Assembly: GCF_003696285.1 (NCBI RefSeq)
Contig: NZ_RFFL01000009.1
Span: forward strand, 1 to 64,000
DNA: 64,000 nt
Source of the DNA: Stutzerimonas nitrititolerans
Lineage (GTDB): Bacteria; Pseudomonadota; Gammaproteobacteria; Pseudomonadales; Pseudomonadaceae
Direction of reading: 5' to 3'
Part shown: in pieces, positions 34,311 through 43,334 of the stretch
How the letters are laid out: each line of letters opens with the position of its first letter
How positions within the stretch are numbered: position 1 is the first letter of the stretch
Made by a program: the position numbers and the translations under genes
The notes under the pieces: generated by a model
The model's input: the letters and a program-made list of their open reading frames with translations, nothing else
Database searches by the model: none
What the model was told of the DNA's origin: nothing

Positions 34311-35929
34311 TGCCGACCCTTCTGCCTCGCCTCGGCCTGCTGAGCCTGTTCTGCCTGCTCGGCGCCTGCCAGACCTTCAAGGACGGTGACCAGCGGCTCT
34401 ACGAGCAGAGCGAACGCCTGTTCGAAGAAAGCCTCGAACAGAGCCAGAACAAGGTCGCGCCACCGCCCTCGGTGCAGGCCGCGCTGATTCCGCCATTGGA
34501 TATCGCCGGCTCGAGCGGTGCCGGTCCGCGCTTCGACGTGGCGGTCAACGACATGCCGGCGCGCGATTTCTTCCTCAGCCTGATGCAGAGCGCCGGACAG
34601 AACCTGCTGGTGCATCCGGAGGTGACCGGCAACATCACCTTCAGCCTCAGCAACGTCAACCTCGAGGAAGTGCTGGCCGCCGTTCGCGACAGCTACGGCT
34701 ACGACTATCGCCGTACCAGCTATGGCTATCAGATCCAGCCGAACCAGGCGATCACCCGTACCTACGACCTCAACTACCTCAACGTGCAGCGCCTGGGCAC
34801 CACCGATACCCGGGTCAGCTCCGGCCAAGTCACCTCCAGCGACAACACCGGTGTCGGCGTCGGCGGCACGACCACCAGCAGCACCTCGTCGACGGTCAAT
34901 GCCAGCCAGCTGCTTACCAGCAGCAACGTGGATTTCTGGGCGGAAATCCGCGAAGTCATCGCCATGATGATCGGTGCCGAGGAGGGCAACCAGGTGGTGG
35001 TCAACCCGCAGGCCGGGCTGCTGGTAGTACGCGCTGCCAGCGCTGACCAGCAGGCGGTCGAGAACTTCCTGCGCCAGGCGCAGCGCAACCTGCAGCGCCA
35101 GGTCATCCTGGAAACCAAGATTCTCGAGGTGAATCTGTCCGACGGCTTCCAGGCGGGAATCAACTGGAGTTTCCTGCAAGGGCAGAAAGGCATCAGCCTT
35201 GGCGGCTTCGCCACCACGGCGGGCGGCGTGAACATTCCCAATATTCCCCTGGAAGGCCCGGATGGGATCGGTGGCGTCTTCGGCGCCACCTTCGACTTCG
35301 GGAATTTCGAGGGCGTGGTACAGCTTCTGGAAACCCAGGGGGACGTGCGTGTGCTCTCCAGCCCGCGGATTTCCACCTTGAACAACCAGAAGGCGGTGAT
35401 CAAGGTCGGTACCGACGAGTTCTTCGTCACCGACGTGTCCACCACCACCACCTCGCTGGCTGGCGGCACCACCGCGCCGGATCTGGACATCACCCTGACG
35501 CCGTTCTTCTCCGGCATCTCGCTGGATGTCACGCCGCAGATCGACGAGAACGACCAGATCACCCTGCACGTGCGGCCCACCGTCAGCCGCGTGCAGGACC
35601 AGAACAAGAGCATCCAGCTCGGCAGCCCCGACAACGTCTTCAACCTGCCGCTGGCGCTATCCACCACGCGTCAGTCGGATTCCATCGTGCGTGCCCGCAG
35701 CGGCCAGGTGGTGGTGATCGGCGGCCTGCTGGAAAACCGCAACAGCAACGACGACGCCAACGTGCCCTGGCTGTCGAAGCTGCCCTTTGCCGGCGCCCTG
35801 TTCCAGCAGCAGCGCAAATCGCTGGAGCAGACAGAGCTGGTCATCCTCATGCGCCCGCAGGTGGTCAACGACCAGGTCTGGCTGGACGAGTTGCGCAAGA
35901 GCTCTGAATCCTTCCGGTCGACAAGGTAG
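34307..35929 (+). CDS. mshL: MSHA secretin MshL (outer-membrane pore, lipoprotein)
   Basis: 540 residues. Lipoprotein signal with lipobox LLGAC, Cys21. An N-terminal STN-like domain (VNDMPARDFFLSLMQSAGQN), N domains, and a Ser/Thr/Gly-rich linker (about 165-205) precede the C-terminal secretin domain (about 260-525), with VQLLETQGDVRVLSSPRIST and the VVIGGLLENR motif. It forms the multimeric channel through which the pilus exits. Confidence 0.93.
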   Translation: MMPTLLPRLGLLSLFCLLGACQTFKDGDQRLYEQSERLFEESLEQSQNKVAPPPSVQAALIPPLDIAGSSGAGPRFDVAVNDMPARDFFLSLMQSAGQNLLVHPEVTGNITFSLSNVNLEEVLAAVRDSYGYDYRRTSYGYQIQPNQAITRTYDLNYLNVQRLGTTDTRVSSGQVTSSDNTGVGVGGTTTSSTSSTVNASQLLTSSNVDFWAEIREVIAMMIGAEEGNQVVVNPQAGLLVVRAASADQQAVENFLRQAQRNLQRQVILETKILEVNLSDGFQAGINWSFLQGQKGISLGGFATTAGGVNIPNIPLEGPDGIGGVFGATFDFGNFEGVVQLLETQGDVRVLSSPRISTLNNQKAVIKVGTDEFFVTDVSTTTTSLAGGTTAPDLDITLTPFFSGISLDVTPQIDENDQITLHVRPTVSRVQDQNKSIQLGSPDNVFNLPLALSTTRQSDSIVRARSGQVVVIGGLLENRNSNDDANVPWLSKLPFAGALFQQQRKSLEQTELVILMRPQVVNDQVWLDELRKSSESFRSTR

Positions 35930-35937
35930 CGGGCGTC

Positions 35938-36861
35938 ATGTACGAGGCATTCTTCGGCCTGCGCGAGAAGCCCTTCGCGCTGACTCCGAATACCGGATTC
36001 ATGGTCCAGCTGGCGCCTTACCAGGCTTGCCTCAATCTGCTGCGCGTGGCGCTGGCGGAGGGCGAGGGCTTCATCAAGGTGACGGGCGAGGTCGGCACCG
36101 GCAAGACGCTGCTGTGCCGCGCGTTGCTCAACGAGCTGGACCCGGAACGCTACCAGCTGGCCTGGCTGCCGAACCCGACGCTCAATCCGCTGGCGCTGCG
36201 CCAGGCGCTGGCCCATGAGCTGCATGTGGTCGATGCCCAGGAGCTGGACAACCACGGCCTGCTGGCTGCCCTGCACGCGCGTCTGATCGAACTGGCCGGG
36301 CAGGGCAAGAGCAGCGTGCTGCTGATCGACGAGGCGCAGGCACTGCCAGCCGCCACGCTGGAAGCCTTGCGCCTGCTGACCAATCTGGAGACCGAACACA
36401 GCAAGTTGCTGCAGGTCGTGCTGTTCGGCCAGCCGGAGCTCGATGCGACCCTGGCTCGCGAAGATTTTCGCCAGCTACGCCAGCGCATCACCTTCTCCTA
36501 CAGGCTGCGGCCGCTGGACGTCAGCGATGCCCAGCGTTACCTGCAGGAACGTCTGGCCGTCGCCGGCTACCGTGGCGAGCCGCTGTTCCAGCGCGCTGCC
36601 GTACGCCGTCTGGTACGCGGCAGTGGCGGCATCCCGCGGCTGCTCAACATCCTTGCTCACAAATGCCTGATGGCCGCTTTCGGCGAAGGCAAGCGCCAGG
36701 TCTCGGTGCGTCACGTGCGCCGCGCACTGGCGGATACTGAAGGGGCGCGGCCAGGCTCGGCGCACCGTTTGAGCTGGACGCTGTTCGGCTGCGCGCTGTC
36801 CCTGGTCGGCCTGATCGGCGCCTGGCCCTGGCTCGAACAGTTGCCGAAGGTGCTGCCATGA
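35938..36861 (+). CDS. mshM: MSHA AAA+ ATPase MshM (ExeA-like)
   Basis: 307 residues. Starts MYEAFFGLREKPFALTPNTG, the ExeA/MshM signature. Walker A GEVGTGKT at about 48-55, Walker B SVLLIDEAQALP. One C-terminal membrane helix (about 280-300). The ExeA family helps assemble secretins through the cell wall. Overlaps mshN by 4 bases. Confidence 0.9.
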   Translation: MYEAFFGLREKPFALTPNTGFMVQLAPYQACLNLLRVALAEGEGFIKVTGEVGTGKTLLCRALLNELDPERYQLAWLPNPTLNPLALRQALAHELHVVDAQELDNHGLLAALHARLIELAGQGKSSVLLIDEAQALPAATLEALRLLTNLETEHSKLLQVVLFGQPELDATLAREDFRQLRQRITFSYRLRPLDVSDAQRYLQERLAVAGYRGEPLFQRAAVRRLVRGSGGIPRLLNILAHKCLMAAFGEGKRQVSVRHVRRALADTEGARPGSAHRLSWTLFGCALSLVGLIGAWPWLEQLPKVLP

Positions 36862-38222
36862 GCCTGGTCAACGACATGCTTCGCGATCTCGAAGTGCGCC
36901 GTGCCGCGCCGGCCGAGCGCGAACGGCTCTCCGGTCTGTACGCCGCCAACGAAACCGCAGCCGCACGCCGGGCGGGCTTTGCGCGTCTGCGGCGTTGGCT
37001 GCTGGTGATCGCTGCGCTGGTGCTGGCGGGCATCGCGCTGGCGTTGCTGCCCGCGTGGACCTCCGAGTCGGTCGAGACCCAGTCGGAGCCCGTCACTCCG
37101 ATCGTTCCGGCAAGCGCTACCACGCGCCTGCTGGAAGTACTGCCGCAGAACGATGGCTCGCGGTTCGTCCTGCAGCTGCTGCTCGATCGTGCCGTCAGTT
37201 ATCAGCGCACCGATGAGGGCGGTTCCGTCAGTTTGCAGCTGAGCGGCGTCCAGCTGAACGGCGAGGCGCGCAGTGGCCGGATAGAGACCCAGGGGCAGAG
37301 TTTGTCCTGGCGAGTGGAAGCGCACGGCGATCAGGTACAGGTGCTGTTCGTCGGCCTGGCCGAGCGCCTTCAGGTGCGTGATCGCCTCGAAACGGCCGGT
37401 GATCGCTGGCAACTCTGGCTGGAAGTACCGCTGAATAGCGAGCGCACCGAGCAGGAGCCATCGCTGGCCTTGCCGGTAGCCGAACCGGAAACGCCGGAGG
37501 AGGCGAGCCTGCCGGAGTGGGTAACCCGCGAAGCCCCCGCGAACCAGCCCGAGCCGGTGATCGTCTCGACGGCCAAGGCCGCGCCAGCAGAAAGCCCCGC
37601 CCCGAGCGCAAGCCCGAGCCGCGCGACCCCGCTGGCGAGCAATATCGGTCGCCATACCCCAAGCGCGCTGGAGCAGGCGCGCCAGGCACTGCACGACGGG
37701 GATCATCCCCGAGCGATTCGTGAGCTGCAGGCCCTGCACGAGGCGCAGCCGAAAGACCCGCAGGTGGTGCGCTGGCTGGCCCGCGCCTATCTCGCGGTCG
37801 GTGAAACCCAAACCCTGCTCGCGTGGCTGCCGGCACAGCTGCAGGCGCGGCCATTCGATTCAGAACTGCGCGAACTGCTGGCGCGTGCCCAGCTGCAAGG
37901 CGGAGACAACCTCGGCGCCATCGCGACGCTGCGCGAGAACCCGCCGGAGCTGTTCCAGCACACCGCCTATCACGCCTTGCTCGCCGCGCTGTACCAGCAG
38001 GTCGAGGACTGGGCCGCCAGCGCGGCGATCTACCGCCAGCTGGTTGCCGCCCGTCCCGACCAGGCGTCCTGGCAGTTGGGCCTGGCCATTTCCCTCGAAC
38101 AACTCGACCAGTCCACTCAGGCCAGCGGGCATTACCAGAGGGCGCTGCAAGGGCAGGGGCTGGACGAAAGCGCACGGCGTTTCGCCAGTGAACGGGCCGC
38201 TTCCCTGGGAGGAACGCAATGA
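36858..38222 (+). CDS. mshN: MSHA biogenesis TPR protein MshN
   Basis: 454 residues. Cytoplasmic head (MSLVNDMLRDLEVRRAAPAE), a membrane helix at about 47-65, a beta-rich region (90-205), a Pro/Ala linker (205-270) and tetratricopeptide repeats (about 275-450). It is a periplasmic scaffold of the pilus machine. ATGA overlaps on both sides (mshM and mshE) show strict translational coupling in this part of the operon. Confidence 0.85.
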   Translation: MSLVNDMLRDLEVRRAAPAERERLSGLYAANETAAARRAGFARLRRWLLVIAALVLAGIALALLPAWTSESVETQSEPVTPIVPASATTRLLEVLPQNDGSRFVLQLLLDRAVSYQRTDEGGSVSLQLSGVQLNGEARSGRIETQGQSLSWRVEAHGDQVQVLFVGLAERLQVRDRLETAGDRWQLWLEVPLNSERTEQEPSLALPVAEPETPEEASLPEWVTREAPANQPEPVIVSTAKAAPAESPAPSASPSRATPLASNIGRHTPSALEQARQALHDGDHPRAIRELQALHEAQPKDPQVVRWLARAYLAVGETQTLLAWLPAQLQARPFDSELRELLARAQLQGGDNLGAIATLRENPPELFQHTAYHALLAALYQQVEDWAASAAIYRQLVAARPDQASWQLGLAISLEQLDQSTQASGHYQRALQGQGLDESARRFASERAASLGGTQ

Positions 38223-39943
38223 CTCAGGACATGCGCCAGCGCAAGGTTCGCCTCGGCGACCTGCTGGTCCAGGCCGGGCTGATCAGCGACGCCCAACTGC
38301 AGCTGGCCCTGCAGGACCAGAAACGCAGTGGCTCCAAGCTCGGCCGCACGGTGCTCGATCTGGGCTTCATCGACGAGGTGCGCCTGCTCACGGCGCTTTC
38401 CGAGCAACTGCAGATTCCCTTCGTCGAGCTCAAGCACTACAAGTTCGACAACCAGCTGACCCAGAGCCTGCCCGAAGCCGTGGCGCGGCGTTTTCGCGTC
38501 ATCGTGCTGTCGCGCCAGGGCGATGGTTTGCTGGTGGGCATGTCCGATCCGCTCGACCTGTTCGCCCAGGACGAGATGGAACGCCTGCTCGGCAAGCGCG
38601 TGTATCCGGCGGTGGTGCGCGAAAGCGAACTGCTCGGTGCGCTGGATCGGCTCTACCGGCGCACCAGCGAGATCGCTTCGCTGGCCGGCGAGCTGGAGGG
38701 CGATCTGCAGGACAGCGATTTCGACCTCGCGCGCCTGGGCGCCGAGAGCAACAGCGATGCGCCGGTGGTGCGCCTGCTGCAGACGCTGTTCGAAGACGCC
38801 GTGCAGATGAAGGCCTCGGACATCCATATCGAGCCGGACGAAAGCGTGGTGCGCATCCGCCAGCGCATCGACGGCGTACTCAACGAACAGGTGATGAAGG
38901 AGCAGCGGGTCGCTTCGGCGCTGGTCATGCGCCTGAAGATCATGTCCGGCCTGGATATCTCGGAAAAGCGCCTGCCGCAGGACGGCCGCTTCAACATTCG
39001 CGTGAAGAACCGCAGCCTCGACGTGCGCGTCTCGACCATGCCGGTGCAGTTCGGCGAATCGGTGGTGATGCGTCTGCTCGACCAGAGCGGGGCGATGTTC
39101 CAGCTCGAAGGCACCGGCATGCCTCCGGCCATGCTCGAGCGCTTCCGCCGCCTGCTGCAGCGCCCGCACGGCATGGTGCTGGTCACTGGTCCCACCGGCT
39201 CGGGCAAGACGACGACGCTCTATGCCGGCCTGTCCGAGCTGAACAGCCCGGAAAAGAAGATCATCACCGTGGAAGACCCGGTGGAATACCGGCTGCCGCG
39301 CATCAACCAGGTACAGGTCAACGCCAAGATCGAGCTGACCTTCGCCCGCGTGCTGCGCGCCGCCCTGCGCCAGGACCCGGACATCGTGCTGGTGGGCGAG
39401 ATCCGCGACCAGGAAACCGCCGAGATCGCCCTGCGTGCCGCGCTCACCGGCCACCTGGTGCTTTCGACCCTGCACACCAACGACGCACTGACTTCGGCGA
39501 TGCGCCTGATCGACATGGGCGTCGAGCCTTTCCTGGTCGCCACCGCGCTCAACGCTGTGCTGGCCCAGCGCCTGATCCGTCGCGTGTGCGAAAACTGCCT
39601 CGAAGACCACCAACCCGATCCGCGGCAGATCGCCTGGCTCGAAAACCTCTACGGCCAATCGCTGGCGGGCACGCGCTTCAAGCGTGGCAGCGGTTGTCAC
39701 CATTGCCACAACACCGGCTACAGCGGCCGGGTTGGCGTCTATGAACTGCTGGAACTGGACGAGCCGATGATCGCCGCGCTGCGTCGTGGCGACCCTCAGG
39801 GTTTCGCCGAAGCCGCACGCCAGCAGCCGCACTATCGGCCACTGGCCGCCAGCGCCCTGGACTATGCCATCGCCGGCATCACCAGCGTCGATGAAGTGCT
39901 GAAAGTCTGCGCCACCCTGGCCGACGATGAGGTGAGCGCGTGA
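38219..39943 (+). CDS. mshE: MSHA pilus assembly ATPase MshE (GspE/PilB family)
   Basis: 574 residues. The N-terminal MshEN domain (about 5-150, with RLGDLLVQAGLISDAQL) is the module known to bind cyclic-di-GMP in MshE. The C-terminal ATPase has GPTGSGKTTTLYAGL and VGEIRDQETAEIALRAALTG, and a tetracysteine zinc site (CENCLE ... CHHC). It powers pilus extension and probably gives c-di-GMP control of the pilus. Its stop overlaps a GTG that opens a repeat-derived frame leading to mshG. Confidence 0.93.
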   Translation: MTQDMRQRKVRLGDLLVQAGLISDAQLQLALQDQKRSGSKLGRTVLDLGFIDEVRLLTALSEQLQIPFVELKHYKFDNQLTQSLPEAVARRFRVIVLSRQGDGLLVGMSDPLDLFAQDEMERLLGKRVYPAVVRESELLGALDRLYRRTSEIASLAGELEGDLQDSDFDLARLGAESNSDAPVVRLLQTLFEDAVQMKASDIHIEPDESVVRIRQRIDGVLNEQVMKEQRVASALVMRLKIMSGLDISEKRLPQDGRFNIRVKNRSLDVRVSTMPVQFGESVVMRLLDQSGAMFQLEGTGMPPAMLERFRRLLQRPHGMVLVTGPTGSGKTTTLYAGLSELNSPEKKIITVEDPVEYRLPRINQVQVNAKIELTFARVLRAALRQDPDIVLVGEIRDQETAEIALRAALTGHLVLSTLHTNDALTSAMRLIDMGVEPFLVATALNAVLAQRLIRRVCENCLEDHQPDPRQIAWLENLYGQSLAGTRFKRGSGCHHCHNTGYSGRVGVYELLELDEPMIAALRRGDPQGFAEAARQQPHYRPLAASALDYAIAGITSVDEVLKVCATLADDEVSA

Positions 39944-40344
39944 ACGCCCGGCCCGCGCAACGCCGCACCGCTCTTATAGGAGCCAGCTTGCTGACAATTC
40001 TCGGTTGCCCGGTGCGCCCTCATCGCGAGCAAGCTCGCTCCTACAGGTCAGGACCGCACACCGCCTTTGCTGATGGTTCCCACGCTCCCGCGTGGGAACC
40101 CCAGTGCGGACGCTCATCGTCCGAGCGTCGCAGCGCATCGCCAACGGCGTTCCCACGCGGAACATGGGAACGATCGGTACTCCATGCTTGCACGAAAACC
40201 CCCTCTCCCCTCGTGGGAGACGACTGCATGGATGCAGGAGGTAGGACGACGCAGGATGCCAAAGCCCAGGGCTGGGGTGAGGGAGTGCTCCCGCTCCCAG
40301 CATCGCGTCGTTCAGCCGCGACAGCCGCCGGAGCGCTCGCCTGA
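39940..40344 (+). repeat. REP-type repeats forming an open frame between mshE and mshG
   Basis: The 400-base gap is built from repeats: a REP pair ATAGGAGCCAGCTTGCTGAC (39976 on) and GCGAGCAAGCTCGCTCCTAC (40026 on), CCCACGCTCCCGCGTGGGAA-type palindromes (about 40077-40175), and a CCCTCTCCC-type repeat split by an insert (40199-40290). A 134-codon frame runs right through. It starts at a GTG overlapping the mshE stop and ends at a TGA overlapping the mshG ATG. The encoded peptide resembles no protein; it is probably a bridge, not a gene product with a function. Confidence 0.75.
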
Positions 40345-41579
40345 TGCCCGCCTTCCGCTATACGGGTCGCAACGCCCAGGGCGCCAAGGTCAACGGCGCC
40401 GTCGAAGGCATCAGCGCCGATGCCGTGGCCAGTGAGCTGCTCGCGCGCCAGATCACCCCGCTCACCATCGAAGCCGAGCAGGTCCAGGGCGGCGCCGACG
40501 TGCTGGCCGTGCTGCGGCAAAAGCTGCGTCGCAAACGCGTCGACCTGGACGAGCTGATCATCTACACCCGCCAGATGTACAGCCTGACCAAGGCGGGCGT
40601 GCCGATCATCCGCGCCATCGGCGGCCTGGCCGAATCGAATCGCAACCTGTATTTCCGCGAAGTCCTGCAAGACGTTCGCGCCAGCCTGGAAAGCGGCTTG
40701 TCCATGGCCGTGGCGCTCAATGCGCATCCCAAGGTCTTCAGCAACCTGTTCGTCAGTATGGTCAGCGTCGGCGAGAACACCGGCCAACTGGACCAGGCCT
40801 TCAAGCAGCTTTCCGCCTACCTGGAACTGGAGCGCGAGACCCGCAAGCGCATCAAGCAGGCCACCCGTTACCCGATCTTCGTGCTGGTGGCCATGGGCGT
40901 TGCGCTGGCGGTGATCAACCTGCTGGTGATCCCCGCGTTCGCCAAGGTCTTCGCCCAGTTCCACGCCCAATTGCCCTGGGCCACCCGCGTGCTGATCGGC
41001 ACCTCCAACTTCATGCGCGACTGGTGGTGGCTGCTGTTGCTCGGCATCGTCGGTGGCCTCTACGCCTTCTTCAAATGGGCGGAAACCGACGCCGGCGCGC
41101 TCAAGTGGGACCGTGTCAAGCTGCGCCTGCCCATCGTCGGCGGAATCTTCGAGCGCATCGCCCTGGCGCGCTTCACCCGCACCTTCGCGATGATGTACCG
41201 CGCCGGCGTGCCGCTGCTGCAAACCCTGTCCATCAACAGCGCCAGCGTCGGCAATCGCCATATCGGCGAAGCGATTCTCGCCATCCGCGAAAACGTCGAG
41301 CGCGGCGAAGCGCTCACCCGATCGGCTCACAACAGCGGCCTGTTCACTCCCCTGGTGCTGCAGATGATGGCTGTCGGCGAGGAAACCGGCGCGCTGGACG
41401 ACCTCTTCGTCGAAGTGGCCGATTTCTACGAACAGGAAGTCGACTACGACCTCAAGCAATTGGCCGACGCCATCGAGCCGATCCTCATCGTCTGCATGGG
41501 CGTGATGGTGCTGGTCCTCGCGCTGGGCGTGTTCCTGCCCATGTGGGAGCTGGGCAGCGCGGCGCAAGGGAGGGGGTGA
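40344..41579 (+). CDS. mshG: MSHA platform protein MshG (GspF/PilC family)
   Basis: 411 residues. Starts MPAFRYTGRNAQGAKVNGAV, the GspF signature; two GspF domains (about 65-190 and 270-395) and three membrane helices. It is the inner-membrane rotor driven by MshE. The ATG overlaps the TGA of the repeat-derived frame. It lacks a strong ribosome site, so it may depend on translation arriving from upstream. A very strong AAGGGAGGGGG near its own stop serves the next gene. Confidence 0.92.
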   Translation: MPAFRYTGRNAQGAKVNGAVEGISADAVASELLARQITPLTIEAEQVQGGADVLAVLRQKLRRKRVDLDELIIYTRQMYSLTKAGVPIIRAIGGLAESNRNLYFREVLQDVRASLESGLSMAVALNAHPKVFSNLFVSMVSVGENTGQLDQAFKQLSAYLELERETRKRIKQATRYPIFVLVAMGVALAVINLLVIPAFAKVFAQFHAQLPWATRVLIGTSNFMRDWWWLLLLGIVGGLYAFFKWAETDAGALKWDRVKLRLPIVGGIFERIALARFTRTFAMMYRAGVPLLQTLSINSASVGNRHIGEAILAIRENVERGEALTRSAHNSGLFTPLVLQMMAVGEETGALDDLFVEVADFYEQEVDYDLKQLADAIEPILIVCMGVMVLVLALGVFLPMWELGSAAQGRG

Positions 41580-41650
41580 TGACTGAAGCAGTGAACAACG
41601 AAACGCGAAGGGCAGGGCGGTACGCCTGTGCCGACACGAAAGGTGAGCAG

Positions 41651-42205
41651 ATGAATGAAAACCAGCAGCGAGCGCATGTAATGCAGAAGAACCAGGGCTT
41701 CACCATGATCGAGCTGGTGGTGGTCATCGCCATCCTCGGCATCCTCGCCGCGGTGGCGCTACCGCACTTCATCGACTCGGCCAAGGACGCCCACCGCGCC
41801 ACCGTGCGCAGCGCCGGCGGCGCCTTCACGTCGGCCGTCTCCCTGGTGCGCGGCCAATACGAACTCAACCGCAACGGCGGCAGCAACAGCTGCGTGGCCG
41901 GCAACTGCCAGATCGACGTCGCCGGTTACGGCAACGGCACGATCGACGTCAACGCCGCCGGCTGGCCGGTTGGCACCGAACGCAGCGGCAACCCCGGCGC
42001 CAGCACCAGCATGAGCGCGGATGAATGCCGCCGCCTGTGGGGCACCCTGCTGCAGGCCTCTGCTCCCAGCATCACCGGCGACCACGCGGCCTTTACCGCG
42101 ACGGCCAATGGCACACGCTGTTTGTATCGCTACAACCTCGATGGGGCTGACGACCTCATCGAGTACAACGCCAACACCGGCGAAGTCTTCGTCACCTTCA
42201 ACTGA
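41651..42205 (+). CDS. mshB: MSHA prepilin MshB (minor or second pilin)
   Basis: 184 residues from ATG 41651 (AGGTGAG upstream). Starts at 41681 (six-residue leader MQKNQG) and at 41579 (overlapping the mshG stop behind a strong AGGGAGGGGG, 40-residue leader) are in the same frame. Type IV prepilin: cleavage NQG/FTMIELVVVIAILGILAA with Glu5. The body contains Cys pairs (SNSCVAGNCQ and later DECRRLW, TRCLY). It is normally GC-rich, unlike mshA next door. Part of the pilin cluster mshB-A-C-D-O-P. Confidence 0.85.
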   Translation: MNENQQRAHVMQKNQGFTMIELVVVIAILGILAAVALPHFIDSAKDAHRATVRSAGGAFTSAVSLVRGQYELNRNGGSNSCVAGNCQIDVAGYGNGTIDVNAAGWPVGTERSGNPGASTSMSADECRRLWGTLLQASAPSITGDHAAFTATANGTRCLYRYNLDGADDLIEYNANTGEVFVTFN

Positions 42206-42227
42206 ACGTAAAACAGGAGCGACAACC

Positions 42228-42689
42228 ATGAAGAAACAACAAAGCGGTTTCACCATGATCGAGTTGATCATGGTGATTGTGATCCTGGGGATTTTGGCGG
42301 CGTTTGCATTGCCGAGGTTTGCGGATTTTGGGACTGATGCGCGTGCTGCGGCGATACAGGGTGCAGGTGGAGCAGTGAAATCGGCATCTGCAATCGCTCA
42401 TGCGGCACATTTGGCAGGAAAAAGCACGACGTCCGGTACTCCAGCTGTGACTACAGTAAGGCTGGAAGGTGAAGATATCACCATGGTAAACGGCTATCCA
42501 AGTGCTGCGAGCATTCTAGATGCGGCACAAATTTCCGATGAGGATTTTGATACTAATACAACGGGGACTACTACCACTGTTTCCGCAAAAAATGTCGCGG
42601 ATAAAACTAAGTGTCAAGTGAGATATACAGAGGCAACCTCTATTGACGACGCTCCGGATATTTTGATTGAAGTCGATGACTGCAAGTAA
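42228..42689 (+). CDS. mshA: MSHA major pilin MshA
   Basis: 153 residues from ATG 42228, with a clear CAGGAGCG site. Leader MKKQQSG, cleavage before FTMIELIMVIVILGILAA, Glu5 present. The C-terminal disulfide loop is probably formed by Cys near KCQVRY and the terminal DDCK. After the N-terminal helix the gene becomes AT-rich compared with mshB, as expected of a surface-exposed pilin that diversifies by exchange. Confidence 0.88.
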   Translation: MKKQQSGFTMIELIMVIVILGILAAFALPRFADFGTDARAAAIQGAGGAVKSASAIAHAAHLAGKSTTSGTPAVTTVRLEGEDITMVNGYPSAASILDAAQISDEDFDTNTTGTTTTVSAKNVADKTKCQVRYTEATSIDDAPDILIEVDDCK

Positions 42690-42771
42690 TGCCAGGTTAG
42701 CCATTTATAAGTAAACCATGTGGTAGGGAATGAAATCCGCCAATGCTAGAAGCCCCTGCGGTATATGGCTG

Positions 42772-42812
42772 GCGGGTTTCGCTGACCCGCACCGCAGCCA
42801 GCCTTTGGCTGG
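42772..42812 (+). terminator. Double hairpin after the major pilin gene
   Basis: GCGGGT/ACCCGC (42772-42790) and CCAGCC-ttt-GGCTGG (42798-42812) stand in the 189-base gap after mshA. There is no T-run, so they may stabilise mshA mRNA or partly attenuate downstream genes rather than terminate fully. Confidence 0.4.
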
Positions 42813-42878
42813 GTTGCCATGACTTTCTGGAGTCGGGTCGACTCCGCCCCAATCCGCTTGTATAAGAAGGGCAAGCTA

Positions 42879-43334
42879 ATGGTTGAACGCGGTTTTACAA
42901 TCATCGAATTGATCATGGTAATCGTGATCCTCGCCATTATTTCCGCTGTGGCCCTTCCGCGCTTTTTCGATCGTAAGACCTTCGATGAGCGCTTTTATTT
43001 CGAAGAGGTTCTTTCGTCTGTTCGCTATGCGCAAAAATTGGCGGTGGCGAGTGGGTGTTCAATAAAGGTTCTGGCCGATAGCGACGGCTATCGACTGACC
43101 TATGCAAAAGATTGCGGTGTTGGTCCGGCTGATCCCAAAGCCAACGAACTTGTCGCCAACCCTTCGGGAGAGGATTATCAGGGTGTTAACGAGTACGATG
43201 TAAATATTGATAAGAGCTTGTCCGTGACATTTGACTCACTCGGGGCAGCCCATCCCGCCGCTAGCGTCGAATTTTCAGGTGGGATTTTCAAACTTATTGT
43301 TCACTCCACCGGATTTATTGAGGCCACCCCGTGA
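42879..43334 (+). CDS. mshC: MSHA minor prepilin MshC
   Basis: 151 residues from ATG 42879 (AGAAGGG upstream); the longer frame upstream is not pilin. Leader MVERG, cleavage before FTIIELIMVIVILAIISA with Glu5. GspH-like body. It is AT-richer than the assembly genes. The stop overlaps the GTG at 43331 that opens the mshD frame. Confidence 0.85.
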   Translation: MVERGFTIIELIMVIVILAIISAVALPRFFDRKTFDERFYFEEVLSSVRYAQKLAVASGCSIKVLADSDGYRLTYAKDCGVGPADPKANELVANPSGEDYQGVNEYDVNIDKSLSVTFDSLGAAHPAASVEFSGGIFKLIVHSTGFIEATP

